Below, piece after piece: positions 9,235 through 17,477 of a stretch of 64,000 nt of DNA. The notes beneath the pieces were generated by a model that did not search any database, was not told the DNA's origin, and saw only the letters and a list, made by a program, of their open reading frames with translations. Origin of the DNA: Acidobacteriota bacterium (GTDB taxonomy: Bacteria; Acidobacteriota; Vicinamibacteria; Vicinamibacterales; CAVVIG01). Both the position numbers and the translations under genes were made by a program. Within the stretch, counting starts at the first letter, position 1. The number at the start of each line of letters is the position of its first letter. The DNA lies in NCBI GenBank assembly GCA_016195265.1, contig JACPZW010000037.1, positions 55,965 to 119,964 on the forward strand, in the 5' to 3' direction.

Positions 9235-9780
9235 ATGACGTATTACGGATCGAAAGACATCGCGGCGGCGTTTCGGCAGGTGCGTTCGAACACGCTTCAG
9301 ATCGCCAGCGAGATTCCCGACGACAAGTACGGCTTCAAACCGTCGCCCGAGTCGCGGTCGGTCGGCCAGACGCTCGTCCACATCGCGCTCGGCCCGGGCT
9401 TCCAACTCCATATCCAGACCAACAAAATCAATGACCTCAAGCTCGTGAACTTCCCGGAGCTGATGCAGAAGGTTATGGCCGAGGAAGCGAAACCGCGCAA
9501 CAAAGCCGAGACGATCGCGTTTCTCAAGGCTGAAGGCGAGAAGTTCGCGACGTTCGTCGAGAGCCTGAGCGACTCGTTCCTCGCCGAACAGGTGGCGATG
9601 CCGCCAGGCGCGACGCCGGCGACGAAGAGCCGCTTCGAAATGCTGCTGTCGCCGAAAGAGCACGAGATGCACCATCGGGGACAGCTGATGACGATGCAGC
9701 GCATGATCGGGCAGACGCCGCACCTCACGCGTCAGATGAACGAGCGCATGGCGCAGATGATGGCGCAGGCCAAGAAATGA
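9235..9780 (+). CDS. DinB-like four-helix metal-binding protein
   Basis: 181 residues. The start at 9235 is preferred because GGAGG lies about six bases upstream; an ATG at 9223 overlaps that site. The protein has the DinB/YfiT pattern, with a first histidine in TLVHIALG and the HxxxH pair in EMHHRGQ, which normally bind a divalent metal. The enzymatic role of most members is unknown; some are thiol-dependent enzymes. The gene overlaps the next one by four bases (ATGA), so the two are likely co-expressed. Confidence 0.85.
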   Translation: MTYYGSKDIAAAFRQVRSNTLQIASEIPDDKYGFKPSPESRSVGQTLVHIALGPGFQLHIQTNKINDLKLVNFPELMQKVMAEEAKPRNKAETIAFLKAEGEKFATFVESLSDSFLAEQVAMPPGATPATKSRFEMLLSPKEHEMHHRGQLMTMQRMIGQTPHLTRQMNERMAQMMAQAKK

Positions 9781-10808
9781 TCCGCGCGATCGCGGCGGTG
9801 ATCGCACCGGTATGGATGACTGCGGTGGTGGCGGGGGCTGCCCTGTGTGCATCGCCGGGCTCGACGCCCGGCGATGGGCAGTCGTCCCCGTCCCTCGCGC
9901 ATCAGTACGCCGACGTCAACGGCGTCCGCCTGCATTACGCGCAGTCCGGGCGCGGCCCGCTCGTCCTCTTCCTGCACGGCTTCCCCGAGTTCTGGTACGA
10001 GTGGAAGAACCAGCTCGCCGAGTTCGGCCGCGATCACACCGCCATCGCGCCGGACATGCGCGGCTACAACCTGTCGGCGAAACCGGCGGAGCTGTCCGCC
10101 TACCAGATCCCCGTCCTTGTCGAAGACGTCCGCGCGCTCGCGGCCGCCGTCATGAAGACGACGGGCGGCGTGCGGTTCACGCTCGTCGCGCACGACTGGG
10201 GCGGCGTCGTCGCGTGGGCATTCGCCGCCGCGCATCCGGCGATGCTGGACAAGCTCGTCATCATCAACGCGCCGCATCCGACAATCTTCGCGCGCGAGCT
10301 GCGTGACAATCCGGACCAGCAGCGAGCCAGTCAGTACATGTTGATGTTCAGGGGCCCCGCGGCCGAATCGACGCTCTCGGCCAACGACTACGCGCTCCTG
10401 ACGTCGATGGTTCTCGGCGGCGGCTTGAAGGACGGATCGGTGACCGAGGTCGACAAGGCGCTCTACCTTGCCGCATGGTCCCAGCCAGGCGCGCTGACGG
10501 GCGGCCTCAATTACTACCGCGCGTCGGCCATCGGCCCGCCTGCCGTGAGCGGATCGCCAGCGAATGTCGAACGGGCCGACTCAACGCCGAACGCGCTGGA
10601 AGGCCAGCCTCCCATGATCATTCGCGTGCCGACGCTCGTCATCTGGGGCGACAAGGACACGGCGCTCCTGCCCGGCAATCTGACCGGGCTCGAAGGCGTC
10701 GTGCCCGCGCTGACCGTGAAGCACATCCCGGACGCCACGCACTGGGTCGTGCGCGAGAAGCCGGATGAGGTCAACCGGTTCATACGCGATTTTCTCGCAC
10801 AGCACTGA
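9777..10808 (+). CDS. Exported alpha/beta hydrolase, epoxide-hydrolase-like
   Basis: 343 residues with an N-terminal signal or anchor segment (about residues 3-25). HGFPE at 67-71 is the oxyanion-hole motif, Asp140 in HDWGG is the predicted nucleophile, and DATHWV near the end supplies the catalytic histidine. An Asp nucleophile with HGFPE is typical of epoxide hydrolases and fluoroacetate dehalogenases. The start codon overlaps the DinB-like stop codon. The substrate is unknown. Confidence 0.87.
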   Translation: MIRAIAAVIAPVWMTAVVAGAALCASPGSTPGDGQSSPSLAHQYADVNGVRLHYAQSGRGPLVLFLHGFPEFWYEWKNQLAEFGRDHTAIAPDMRGYNLSAKPAELSAYQIPVLVEDVRALAAAVMKTTGGVRFTLVAHDWGGVVAWAFAAAHPAMLDKLVIINAPHPTIFARELRDNPDQQRASQYMLMFRGPAAESTLSANDYALLTSMVLGGGLKDGSVTEVDKALYLAAWSQPGALTGGLNYYRASAIGPPAVSGSPANVERADSTPNALEGQPPMIIRVPTLVIWGDKDTALLPGNLTGLEGVVPALTVKHIPDATHWVVREKPDEVNRFIRDFLAQH

Positions 10809-10811
10809 GCC

Positions 10812-11495
10812 ATGCCCGCCCCGCGGTTCACCGCCAACGCGCTGAAGTTTCTGCGGGCGTTGAAGCGCAACAACCGGCGCGAGTGGTTCAACGCGCATCG
10901 CGACGACTACGAGGCGTTCGTCCGCGCGCCGATGACGGCGATCGTCGAGCAGCTCGCGATCGACTTCCGGAAGCTCGCGCCGGAACTCGTCGCCAGCCCG
11001 AAACTGTCGATGTACCGCATCTACCGAGACACGCGCTTCTCGGAGAACAAGGCGCCGTACAAGACGCACGTCGCGGCGGTCTTTCCGCCGCGCGGTCTGC
11101 CGAAGCACGAGGGTGCCGGCGTGTACTTCCACGTCTCGCCCGACGAGGTCTGGATCGGCGGCGGCATGTACGCGCCGCAGACGCCGCAGCTCCACGCGGT
11201 CCGCGAGCACATCGCCGCCAACCACCGCCACCTCCGCTCCATCGTCGAGTCGTCCGGGTTCCGGCGGCAGATCGGGAAGCTCGAGGGCGAGCGGCTGCAG
11301 CGCGTGCCGCGCGGCTTTCCGAAGGATCACGAAGCGGCCGAGTTCCTGAAGTACCGTCAGTTCCTCGCGGGCCGTGAGCTGCCGGCATCGGTCGCCACGA
11401 GCCCGAAGTTCTACAGCACGCTGCTCACCGTCTTCCGTCAGGTCGTACCGCTGACCCGATTCCTCAACGAGCCTCTGCTCGCGAGCCGCCAATGA
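10812..11495 (+). CDS. DUF2461 family protein
   Basis: 227 residues, very close in length to the family. Characteristic motifs are RREWFNAHRDDYE near the N-terminus and RIYRDTRFSENKAPYKTH in the middle. The family is widespread in bacteria and has no established function. Only three bases separate it from the hydrolase stop, and it overlaps the next gene by four bases, so it belongs to a plus-strand operon. Confidence 0.88.
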   Translation: MPAPRFTANALKFLRALKRNNRREWFNAHRDDYEAFVRAPMTAIVEQLAIDFRKLAPELVASPKLSMYRIYRDTRFSENKAPYKTHVAAVFPPRGLPKHEGAGVYFHVSPDEVWIGGGMYAPQTPQLHAVREHIAANHRHLRSIVESSGFRRQIGKLEGERLQRVPRGFPKDHEAAEFLKYRQFLAGRELPASVATSPKFYSTLLTVFRQVVPLTRFLNEPLLASRQ

Positions 11496-12514
11496 ATCCG
11501 GAAACGCAATTCAGCAAGGCCCGTATCGAGATGCTCTGCGACGGGGTGTTCGCGATCGCCATGACGTTGCGGGTGCTGGAGCTGAAAGTCCCGGATTTGC
11601 CCAGGCAGGCGCCGTCCGCCGAGGTGTGGCACGCGCGCGCGGAACACCGCATCACGTTCTTCGCGTTTGCCCTGTCCTTCGTGCTCGCGGGGCAGTTCTG
11701 GATGCAGCACCACGTGCTCTTCCATCGCGGCCGTGTCGCGGCGGCCATTCGCCGCCTGCCGACCGCCGTTCCGCGGCTGGCGTCGCTGAACCTGCCGCCG
11801 ACGGTCGAGGCGCTCACGCGCCTGCCGCGCGGACTCGTCCTGCTCGGCGGGCCGACCGGCTCCGGAAAAACGACGACGCTCGCCGCGCTCGTCAACGAGA
11901 TCAACCATCGCGACGCGCGGCACATCATCACGATCGAGGATCCGATCGAGTACGAGCACGTGCACCGCAAGTGTCTGATCGAACAGATCGAGATCGGGAT
12001 CGACGCGCCCGACTTCCCTACGGCCCTGCGCGCCGCGCTCCGCCAGGCGCCCGACGTGATCGTCGTCGGCGAGATGCGCGATCCCGAGACGATGCAGATT
12101 GCCGTCGCGGCGGGCGAGACCGGGCACCTCGTCTTCTCGAGCGTGCATACGAGCGACGTCGCAACGACCGTCGCGCGCATCGCGGACTCGTTTCCGCTCG
12201 AACGCCAGCACACGATCCGGCAGGAGCTGGCGATGGCGCTGGCCGGCGTGCTCACGCAGACGCTGATGCCGAAAACGGGCGGCGGACTGATTCCGGCGGC
12301 GGAGCTCCTGCTCGTCAGTTACGGCGCGCGCCAGCACGTGCGAAAGAATGCGCTGCAGCACCTGCATCAAGAGATCACCATCACGCGCAAGCACGGATCG
12401 TTCACGCTCGAGGAGTCGCTGGCGGAGTTGGTGAAGCGCGATCTCGTGGACCGCAAGGACGCGCTCACGCGCGCAGTGCATCCGGAAGAGCTCGAGCGCC
12501 TGCTCGGGGGCTGA
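11492..12514 (+). CDS. Chimeric protein: truncated TMEM175-like channel fused to PilT-like ATPase
   Basis: 340 residues. Residues 10-80 match the start of the TMEM175/DUF1211 potassium-channel family: RIEMLCDGVFAIAMTL (first helix) and a second helix ending WMQHHVLFHR. From about residue 81 the sequence switches to a type IV pilus retraction ATPase of the PilT type: RLASLNLPP, Walker A GGPTGSGKTTT, Asp box IITIEDPIEYEH, Walker B VIVVGEMRD and His box. The PilT N-terminal PAS-like domain and the rest of the channel are missing. The fusion probably arose by a deletion joining two genes near 11730; function is uncertain. No other pilus gene is adjacent. Confidence 0.85.
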   Translation: MNPETQFSKARIEMLCDGVFAIAMTLRVLELKVPDLPRQAPSAEVWHARAEHRITFFAFALSFVLAGQFWMQHHVLFHRGRVAAAIRRLPTAVPRLASLNLPPTVEALTRLPRGLVLLGGPTGSGKTTTLAALVNEINHRDARHIITIEDPIEYEHVHRKCLIEQIEIGIDAPDFPTALRAALRQAPDVIVVGEMRDPETMQIAVAAGETGHLVFSSVHTSDVATTVARIADSFPLERQHTIRQELAMALAGVLTQTLMPKTGGGLIPAAELLLVSYGARQHVRKNALQHLHQEITITRKHGSFTLEESLAELVKRDLVDRKDALTRAVHPEELERLLGG

Positions 12515-12671
12515 TCGCAGTTTCTGCCAGGCGCCTGCCTTGTCCGGTTCGCGGAAACTGCGCAGGATTTGTCCTCGGCGCGAAGCCGATTCAATCTTTT
12601 CAGCAGGTTACGCGGAGCGTTTTTGTGGCACGCCGTTCGCAAGTAGAGCGACCGTCGGTGACGATGCTAAT

Positions 12672-13232
12672 ATGACCCCCGTGCAAGCGGCGCAGCGGAA
12701 AGTCACATACACCGACTTGGAGAGCTGGCCGGACGACGGTCGCCGGTACGAGCTCTATGACGGCGGGGTGTATGTGTGTCCGGCTCCCATGCCTCGGCAT
12801 CAGATCGCGACGCAGGAACTTTTCAGTCATCTGCGCAAGTACGCACTCCTCACGCGGGGGCTCGTCCTCGTGTCGCCGATCGACATCGTCTTCGACGAGT
12901 TCAATGTACTGCAGCCGGACATCGCGTTCTTTCAGGCATCGCGCCGCCACCATGTGAGTCTCGACAAGGTCACGCGCGTGCCTCCGGACGTCGTCGTGGA
13001 GGTCATCTCGCCGGGCACGGTGAAGAACGATCTCGGACGCAAGAAGGCGACGTTCGCCAGGTTCGGTGTGCCCGAGTACTGGCTGCTCGATCCCCACATC
13101 GAGCGGATGGAGCGGCACTCGCTCGTGAATGGCGCCTACGAGTCCACGCTCAGCGTCGCTCCCGGCGAAGACTTCCGGTCGGACGTACTCGACGGCTTCG
13201 CGTGCGCGGTCTCGTCGCTGTTCCCCTGGTAG
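12672..13232 (+). CDS. Uma2-family (DUF820) predicted endonuclease
   Basis: 186 residues from the ATG at 12672. The pattern RYELYDGGVYVCPAP, LQPDIAFF, DVVVEVISPGT and KKATFARFGVPEYWLLDP is that of the Uma2/DUF820 PD-(D/E)xK nuclease fold, with acidic residues of IAFF-Asp and VVVEV in the predicted active site. These proteins are abundant in cyanobacteria and environmental bacteria, often as single genes; their biological role is unresolved. Upstream (12515-12671) is only an 8-bp inverted repeat, GCAGTTTC/GAAACTGC. Confidence 0.85.
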   Translation: MTPVQAAQRKVTYTDLESWPDDGRRYELYDGGVYVCPAPMPRHQIATQELFSHLRKYALLTRGLVLVSPIDIVFDEFNVLQPDIAFFQASRRHHVSLDKVTRVPPDVVVEVISPGTVKNDLGRKKATFARFGVPEYWLLDPHIERMERHSLVNGAYESTLSVAPGEDFRSDVLDGFACAVSSLFPW

Positions 13233-13238
13233 GACCCG

Positions 13239-13254
13239 GCCGGCGCTCGCCGGC
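13239..13254. terminator. GC hairpin between convergent genes
   Basis: GCCGGCG and CGCCGGC form a perfect 7-bp stem with a 2-nt loop in the 29-bp gap between the stop codons of the Uma2 and nitrilase-family genes. There is no T-tract, so it may be a bidirectional attenuating hairpin or a short palindromic repeat rather than a classic terminator. Confidence 0.4.
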
Positions 13255-13261
13255 AGCCCCG

Positions 13262-14083
13262 CTACCGACTCAACCATCCACCGTACAGCTCTGGCCGACG
13301 ATCGCGCAGGAACAGCCGTCGCGCGTTGGACTCCGCGTTCCGCGCGAAGTCGATGTCGGCGTACAGAATCTCGTCGGTGCCGAGCCTCGCGCGCGCGACG
13401 ACGGTGCCGTCGGGCCCGCAGACGAACGACTCGCCGGCGAACGTCAGCTTCTCCTCTTTCCCGACACGGTTGCACAGCGCGACGTAGTAGCCGTTCTGAA
13501 ACGCGGCGACGCGCATCTCGGCTTCGTAGAGACCTTCAGGCCACTCGCCCACCGATCCCGCCTGCGGCACGACGACGAGGTCCGCGCCGCCAAGCGCGAG
13601 GGCGCGCATGAATTCCGGATAGTGCCGGTCGTAGCAGATCGCCACGCCGATCGTTCCGGCCTTCGTGCGGTAGACCGGCGCGCCCGTGTCGCCCGGCGCG
13701 TAGTAGCCCTGCTCGTGAAAGCACGCGTACTCGGTGATGTGGATCATGCGCGTGCGGCCGAGCAGTGATCCGTCGGCGTCGATGACCGGCGAGCAGTCGA
13801 ACGTGCGGTCGCCGTCGCGCTCGAAGAGATTGAGGATGCAGACGACGCCGTGCTCGCGCGCTTTCGCGGCGAACGCGTCGGTGAGCGGACCGGGAACGGT
13901 CTCGGCCTGCGCGAGCGAACCCGGGCCCGCGGGATTCTGCGGGTAGAACGGCTCGAACGCGAGCTCGGCGAAGGCGACGACCTGCGCGCCCGCGCGCGCC
14001 GCGGCGTCGAACGCGCGCAGTCCGCGAGCGATGTTGTCCGCTTTGTCGTGCGTGGCGTGCTGCTGGACCAGGGCGATGCGCAT
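13262..14083 (-). CDS. Carbon-nitrogen hydrolase (nitrilase superfamily)
   Basis: 273 residues. Glu40 (AFAELAFE) and Cys150 (VAICYDRHYPE) are the expected catalytic glutamate and cysteine. The lysine that normally follows Arg in the YRKxH motif appears as Met113 in GRTRMIHI, so the classic Glu-Lys-Cys triad may be incomplete. Full-length family members have this size and cleave amides such as N-carbamoyl compounds. It is divergent from pruA, with a palindromic repeat between them. Confidence 0.83.
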   Translation of the reverse strand: MRIALVQQHATHDKADNIARGLRAFDAAARAGAQVVAFAELAFEPFYPQNPAGPGSLAQAETVPGPLTDAFAAKAREHGVVCILNLFERDGDRTFDCSPVIDADGSLLGRTRMIHITEYACFHEQGYYAPGDTGAPVYRTKAGTIGVAICYDRHYPEFMRALALGGADLVVVPQAGSVGEWPEGLYEAEMRVAAFQNGYYVALCNRVGKEEKLTFAGESFVCGPDGTVVARARLGTDEILYADIDFARNAESNARRLFLRDRRPELYGGWLSR

Positions 14084-14101
14084 GGGCGAACGCTAGCACG
14101 A

Positions 14102-14119
14102 GTCCGGCTGAAGCCGGAC
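14102..14119. repeat. GTCCGGCT/AGCCGGAC palindrome
   Basis: Perfect 8-bp arms with a 2-nt loop, followed by ACGACGG. It is one of three copies in the window (see 7606-7623 and 39843-39860). It lies in the divergent promoter region of the nitrilase-family gene and pruA. Confidence 0.7.
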
Positions 14120-14151
14120 ACGACGGCCGACGTGCGGTAAACTGAGAGGCT

Positions 14152-15795
14152 ATGTCATCTTCCAACGCCGTCTTCAACGGTCGCCGGCGCGTCCCGCCGC
14201 CGACCAACGATCCGATTCGCTCGTACGCGCCGGGCTCGCCCGAGCGCGCGTCGCTCAAAACCCGCCTGAAGGCGATGGCGGGCGAGACCATCGACATCCC
14301 GCTGTTCATCGGCGGCAAGGAAGTCCACACCGGCAGCTGCGGCAAGTCGGTGATGCCGCACGATCATCAACACGTGCTCGGCCACTATCACAAGGCGGCC
14401 GAACAGCACGTCAAGGACGCCGTCGCCGCCGCACAAGCTGCCCACGCGGAATGGACGAGCTGGTCCTTCGACGATCGCGCCGCCGTGATCTTGAAGGCCG
14501 CCGAGCTGCTCCGCACGTCGTGGCGCGACGTGATCAACGGCGCAACGATGCTCGGCCAGTCGAAGACGGCGTTCCAGGCGGAGATCTACGCAGCGTGCGA
14601 GGTTGTCGACTTCTGGCGCTTCAACGTGCACTACGGCCAGGAGCTGCTCGACGAACAGCCGCTCAGCGACAACACGATGTGGAACCAGGTCGAGTACCGC
14701 GGCCTCGAAGGCTTCGTCTACGCGGTCACGCCGTTCAACTTCACGTCGATCGCCGCGAACCTGCCGACCGCGCCCGCGCTGATGGGCAACACGGTCGTCT
14801 GGAAGCCCGCGTCGAGCGCGATGTTCAACGCGTACTACCTGATGAAGTTGTACGAAGAGGCCGGCATGCCACCCGGCGTGATCAACATGGTCGCGGGCGA
14901 CTCGGCGATGATCTCGAAGATCCTGCTCTCGCATCGCGATCTCGCCGGCGTGCATTTCACGGGCAGCACGGAAGTCTTCAACGACATGTGGAAGACGATC
15001 GGCGGCTCCATGGGCAGCTACCGCTCGTACCCGCGCATCGTCGGCGAAACCGGCGGCAAGGATTTCATCCTCGCGCATCCGTCGGCCGACGTCGAGGCGC
15101 TGTCGGTCGCGGCCGTCCGCGGCGGCTACGAGTTCCAGGGACAGAAGTGTTCGGCCGCGAGCCGCCTCTACGTGCCGAAGTCGCTGTGGAGCGGAGTGCG
15201 CGATCGCATGGTCGCGATGATCGACGAGATCAAGATGGGCGACGTCCAGGACTTCCGCAACTTCATGGGCGCGGTCATCGACAAGAAGTCGTTCGATAAG
15301 ATCAGCGAGTACATCGCGTACGCGAAGAAGAGCGCGAAGATCGTGGCGGGCGGCCAGTGCGACGACAGCAAGGGCTTCTTCATCCGCCCGACGCTCGTCG
15401 AGACGGTCGACCCCACGTATCGCCTGCTGTGCGAAGAGATCTTCGGGCCGGTGCTGACGGTCCACGTCTACGACGATGCGAAGTGGGCGGAGACGATGAA
15501 GGTGGTGGATGCGACGTCGCCGTACGCGCTGACGGGCGCGGTGTTCGCGCAGGATCGTCGCGCGATCGTCGAGGCGACGTCGGTGCTGCGGCACGCGGCC
15601 GGCAACTTCTACGTCAACGACAAGCCAACCGGCGCGGTCGTGGGGATGCAGCCGTTCGGCGGCGCGCGCGCGTCGGGCACGAACGACAAGGCGGGATCGA
15701 AACTGAATCTGATCCGCTGGGTCAGCGCGCGAACGATCAAGGAGAACTTCGCGCCGCCGAAGGACTACAAGTACCCGTTCATGGACGCGGAGTAA
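14152..15795 (+). CDS. pruA: L-glutamate gamma-semialdehyde dehydrogenase (1-pyrroline-5-carboxylate dehydrogenase)
   Basis: 547 residues, the length of the single-function, eukaryote-like P5C dehydrogenase group. Hallmarks are the N-terminal extension, VTPFNFTSIAANLP, VGETGGKDF with catalytic Glu299, and FQGQKCSAASR with nucleophile Cys333, followed by FGGARASGTNDK. It oxidises glutamate semialdehyde, formed from proline or ornithine, to glutamate using NAD. No proline dehydrogenase gene is next to it. Its last 17 bases overlap the 3' end of a convergent, frameshifted reductase gene. Confidence 0.93.
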   Translation: MSSSNAVFNGRRRVPPPTNDPIRSYAPGSPERASLKTRLKAMAGETIDIPLFIGGKEVHTGSCGKSVMPHDHQHVLGHYHKAAEQHVKDAVAAAQAAHAEWTSWSFDDRAAVILKAAELLRTSWRDVINGATMLGQSKTAFQAEIYAACEVVDFWRFNVHYGQELLDEQPLSDNTMWNQVEYRGLEGFVYAVTPFNFTSIAANLPTAPALMGNTVVWKPASSAMFNAYYLMKLYEEAGMPPGVINMVAGDSAMISKILLSHRDLAGVHFTGSTEVFNDMWKTIGGSMGSYRSYPRIVGETGGKDFILAHPSADVEALSVAAVRGGYEFQGQKCSAASRLYVPKSLWSGVRDRMVAMIDEIKMGDVQDFRNFMGAVIDKKSFDKISEYIAYAKKSAKIVAGGQCDDSKGFFIRPTLVETVDPTYRLLCEEIFGPVLTVHVYDDAKWAETMKVVDATSPYALTGAVFAQDRRAIVEATSVLRHAAGNFYVNDKPTGAVVGMQPFGGARASGTNDKAGSKLNLIRWVSARTIKENFAPPKDYKYPFMDAE

Positions 15796-16274
15796 CCGCG
15801 TACTCGAGCATCACCGTGCCCGTCTTCGCGTAGACGCGGTGTCGCGTCAGCTTCAGTTGTGCAAGTGATGCCGGCGGCGGAAACAGCGGGAGTCCGCCGC
15901 CGAGCAACACGGGAATCACCGCCACTTCCACAGCGTCGACCAGTCCGAGATCCAACAGGCTGCGGAACAGCTCCCCTCCTCCGAACAGCCAGATGTCCTT
16001 TCCCGGCGCCGTTTTTGATCGCGGTGATCGTCTCGGCCGGTGTCGCAGACACCGTCGCGCCCTTGCAGTCCCGCTGCTGCAGCGTCCGCGAGAAGACGTA
16101 GGCCTTCACTCCCGGCATCGAGCCGCCGCCCGTCTTCTTCGAGGCCTCGAAAGACTTGCGCCCCATCAGCACCGTGTCGAACCGCGCGAACATCGATCGG
16201 AAGTCGATGTCCGGATCCATGACGATCCAGTCGTGCTCGCCGTTGGGTCCGGCGATGTAGCCGTCGACGCTCAT
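15779..16274 (-). pseudogene. RibD/dihydrofolate-reductase-like protein, frameshifted
   Basis: The N-terminal part (MSVDGYIAGPNGEHDW, then FDTVLMGRKSFE) and, in a second frame, the C-terminal part (DIWLFGGGELFRSLLD, then a stretch ending VTPRP) together make a normal protein of about 165 residues. They are separated by a single-base shift near 15996-16002 in a run reading GGGAAAGG on the coding strand. Restoring one base gives the family sequence throughout, so this is either a recent frameshift or a consensus error. The motif RVIYSVA that usually precedes MSxDGY is present upstream of the ATG, but no usual start codon was found there. Confidence 0.8.
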
Positions 16275-16326
16275 CGCGACGGAGTAGATGACGCGGCGGG
16301 AGGCCGGGCTCAGAGTATCGGGTACC

Positions 16327-16354
16327 GGGTTCTTGGTTCGGGGTTCAGGGTTCC
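16327..16354. repeat. Heptamer array C1 (GGGTTCN)n
   Basis: Four units of the GGGTTCA type at the 3' end of the SDR gene; the last codons (PEP) and stop of that gene are made of the repeat. A matching array lies at the other end of the same gene. Confidence 0.7.
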
Positions 16355-17343
16355 GGCGCCTGCGGGATCTTCGCGAGAAACTCCTTCGTCCTTCGCGCGA
16401 GCGTCGTCAGCCAGTCGAGATGCATCGTGGTCATCGTGCGGAACACATCGACGAACGGCGGTGGCAGGACCGACCAATCGATTGCGTGCGCGCCCCAATC
16501 GGGCCGGCGGCCGTCGACGTCGGTGAATCTGTACTCCCGGCTCAGTTCCCACGAGCTGCAGAGCTGCCCCGTGCGCGTCATGATCGCGGGATCCGCCGCG
16601 AGCGCGGCCACCGCGCGGCCGATGAAGAGCGGCGTTTCCGATTCGAGAAAGTTCGCGTCCTTCTTGCCCGCGTCGCGCCAGTTCGCTTCGGTCACGCCAT
16701 GGTGCTCGAGCATCGACTCCGACCGCAGGAAGCCTGGCGTGATCGCGACGGCGGACACGCCGTGCGGCTTCAGTTCCGCCGCCATGTTGAGCGCGATACT
16801 CTTGAGCGCCAGCTTGACCGTCTGCGTGAGGGGATTACCGCCCGCGGAGAGAACGTCGTTCTCCGTGACTTCGACGATCAATCCTCGTCGTGCGCGGATC
16901 ATGATCGGCGCCGCGCACTTGGCCGTGATGATGTGCGAGAGCACGGCCTGTCTGAAGACCGCGTCGCCGTTTTTCAGGTCCGTCTTCCAGAACGATCCCC
17001 ACTGGTACATCATCGGGTCCTCGCCCGCGATGCTGTTCACGAGGACGTCGAGCCGGCCGCGCTCGCGATCGATCCGGTCGATCAGCGCCTGCACGTCCTC
17101 TTCGATTGTGTGGTCGACGCGCAACGCGATCGCGCGACCGCCGACGCTCGCGATCATTTCCGCCGTCTCGTCGATCGTCTCGGGCCGCTTGTAGGCCGAC
17201 GGCTGACCACGGACGCTGCGCCCGGTGCAGTAGACGAGGGCGCCCGCCTCGCCCAGCCCGCGCGCGATGCCGCGCCCCGCGCCGCGTGTGGCGCCGGCGA
17301 CGAGGGCGACGTGACCGGAAAGCGGGCGGGGTTCAGGGTTCAT
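16345..17343 (-). CDS. Short-chain dehydrogenase/reductase family protein
   Basis: 332 residues. The NAD(P)-binding motif reads AGATRGAGRG at 17-26 and RLDVLVNS follows at 98-104. At the active site the lysine is present (Lys177), but the position of the catalytic tyrosine four residues earlier is Thr173, in a segment reading PLTQTVKLALKS. TPGFLRSE is typical of one uncharacterised SDR subgroup. The activity is therefore doubtful or altered. The gene diverges from a TetR gene across a region with two operator-like repeats, and both ends of the frame run into heptamer repeats, which encode the first residues MNPEP. Confidence 0.85.
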   Translation of the reverse strand: MNPEPRPLSGHVALVAGATRGAGRGIARGLGEAGALVYCTGRSVRGQPSAYKRPETIDETAEMIASVGGRAIALRVDHTIEEDVQALIDRIDRERGRLDVLVNSIAGEDPMMYQWGSFWKTDLKNGDAVFRQAVLSHIITAKCAAPIMIRARRGLIVEVTENDVLSAGGNPLTQTVKLALKSIALNMAAELKPHGVSAVAITPGFLRSESMLEHHGVTEANWRDAGKKDANFLESETPLFIGRAVAALAADPAIMTRTGQLCSSWELSREYRFTDVDGRRPDWGAHAIDWSVLPPPFVDVFRTMTTMHLDWLTTLARRTKEFLAKIPQAPEP

Positions 17344-17347
17344 GGTT
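17327..17347. repeat. Heptamer array C2 (GGGTTCA)n over a start codon
   Basis: About three units of the same type and orientation as at 16327-16354. The start codon of the SDR gene (17341-17343) lies within the array. Confidence 0.65.
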
Positions 17348-17376
17348 CGGCGCCGGGTTCGCGGGCGACAGCATAA

Positions 17377-17427
17377 CTGAACGGCCGTTTACAAATCAAG
17401 CGTCAACCTGAATGGCCGTTTATAATC
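17377..17427. promoter_or_regulatory. Twin operator in the SDR/TetR divergent promoter
   Basis: Two copies of a 20-21 bp sequence (CTGAAyGGCCGTTTA) start at 17377 and 17408, 31 bp apart or about three helical turns. Each is centred on AACGGCCGTT, a perfect palindrome in the first copy and with one change in the second. A TATAAT lies at 17421-17426 at the right edge, and reading left TTGATT/TATGCT form a plausible promoter for the SDR gene. The site is well placed for the adjacent TetR protein to repress both genes. Confidence 0.75.
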
Positions 17428-17442
17428 TGGGGCCGACCGACG

Positions 17443-17475
17443 ACTTCTGACTTCAGACTTCTAACTTCTGACTTT
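17443..17475. repeat. Heptamer array D (ACTTCTG)n
   Basis: About five units of ACTTCTG/ACTTCAG/ACTTCTA end two bases before the ATG of the TetR gene, replacing any recognisable ribosome binding site. Confidence 0.8.
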
Positions 17476-17477
17476 TT

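Noticed and set aside
7669..9852. 727-codon minus-strand frame opposite the aldehyde dehydrogenase
   Set aside because: No recognisable domain; mirrors codon structure of the real gene.
12518..12559. Terminator made of GCAGTTTC/GAAACTGC after the fused ATPase gene
   Set aside because: The 8-bp arms are 26 bases apart with no T-run, so I do not annotate it.
14155..15594. 479-codon frame opposite pruA
   Set aside because: Shadow of pruA: arginine-rich with no family motif.
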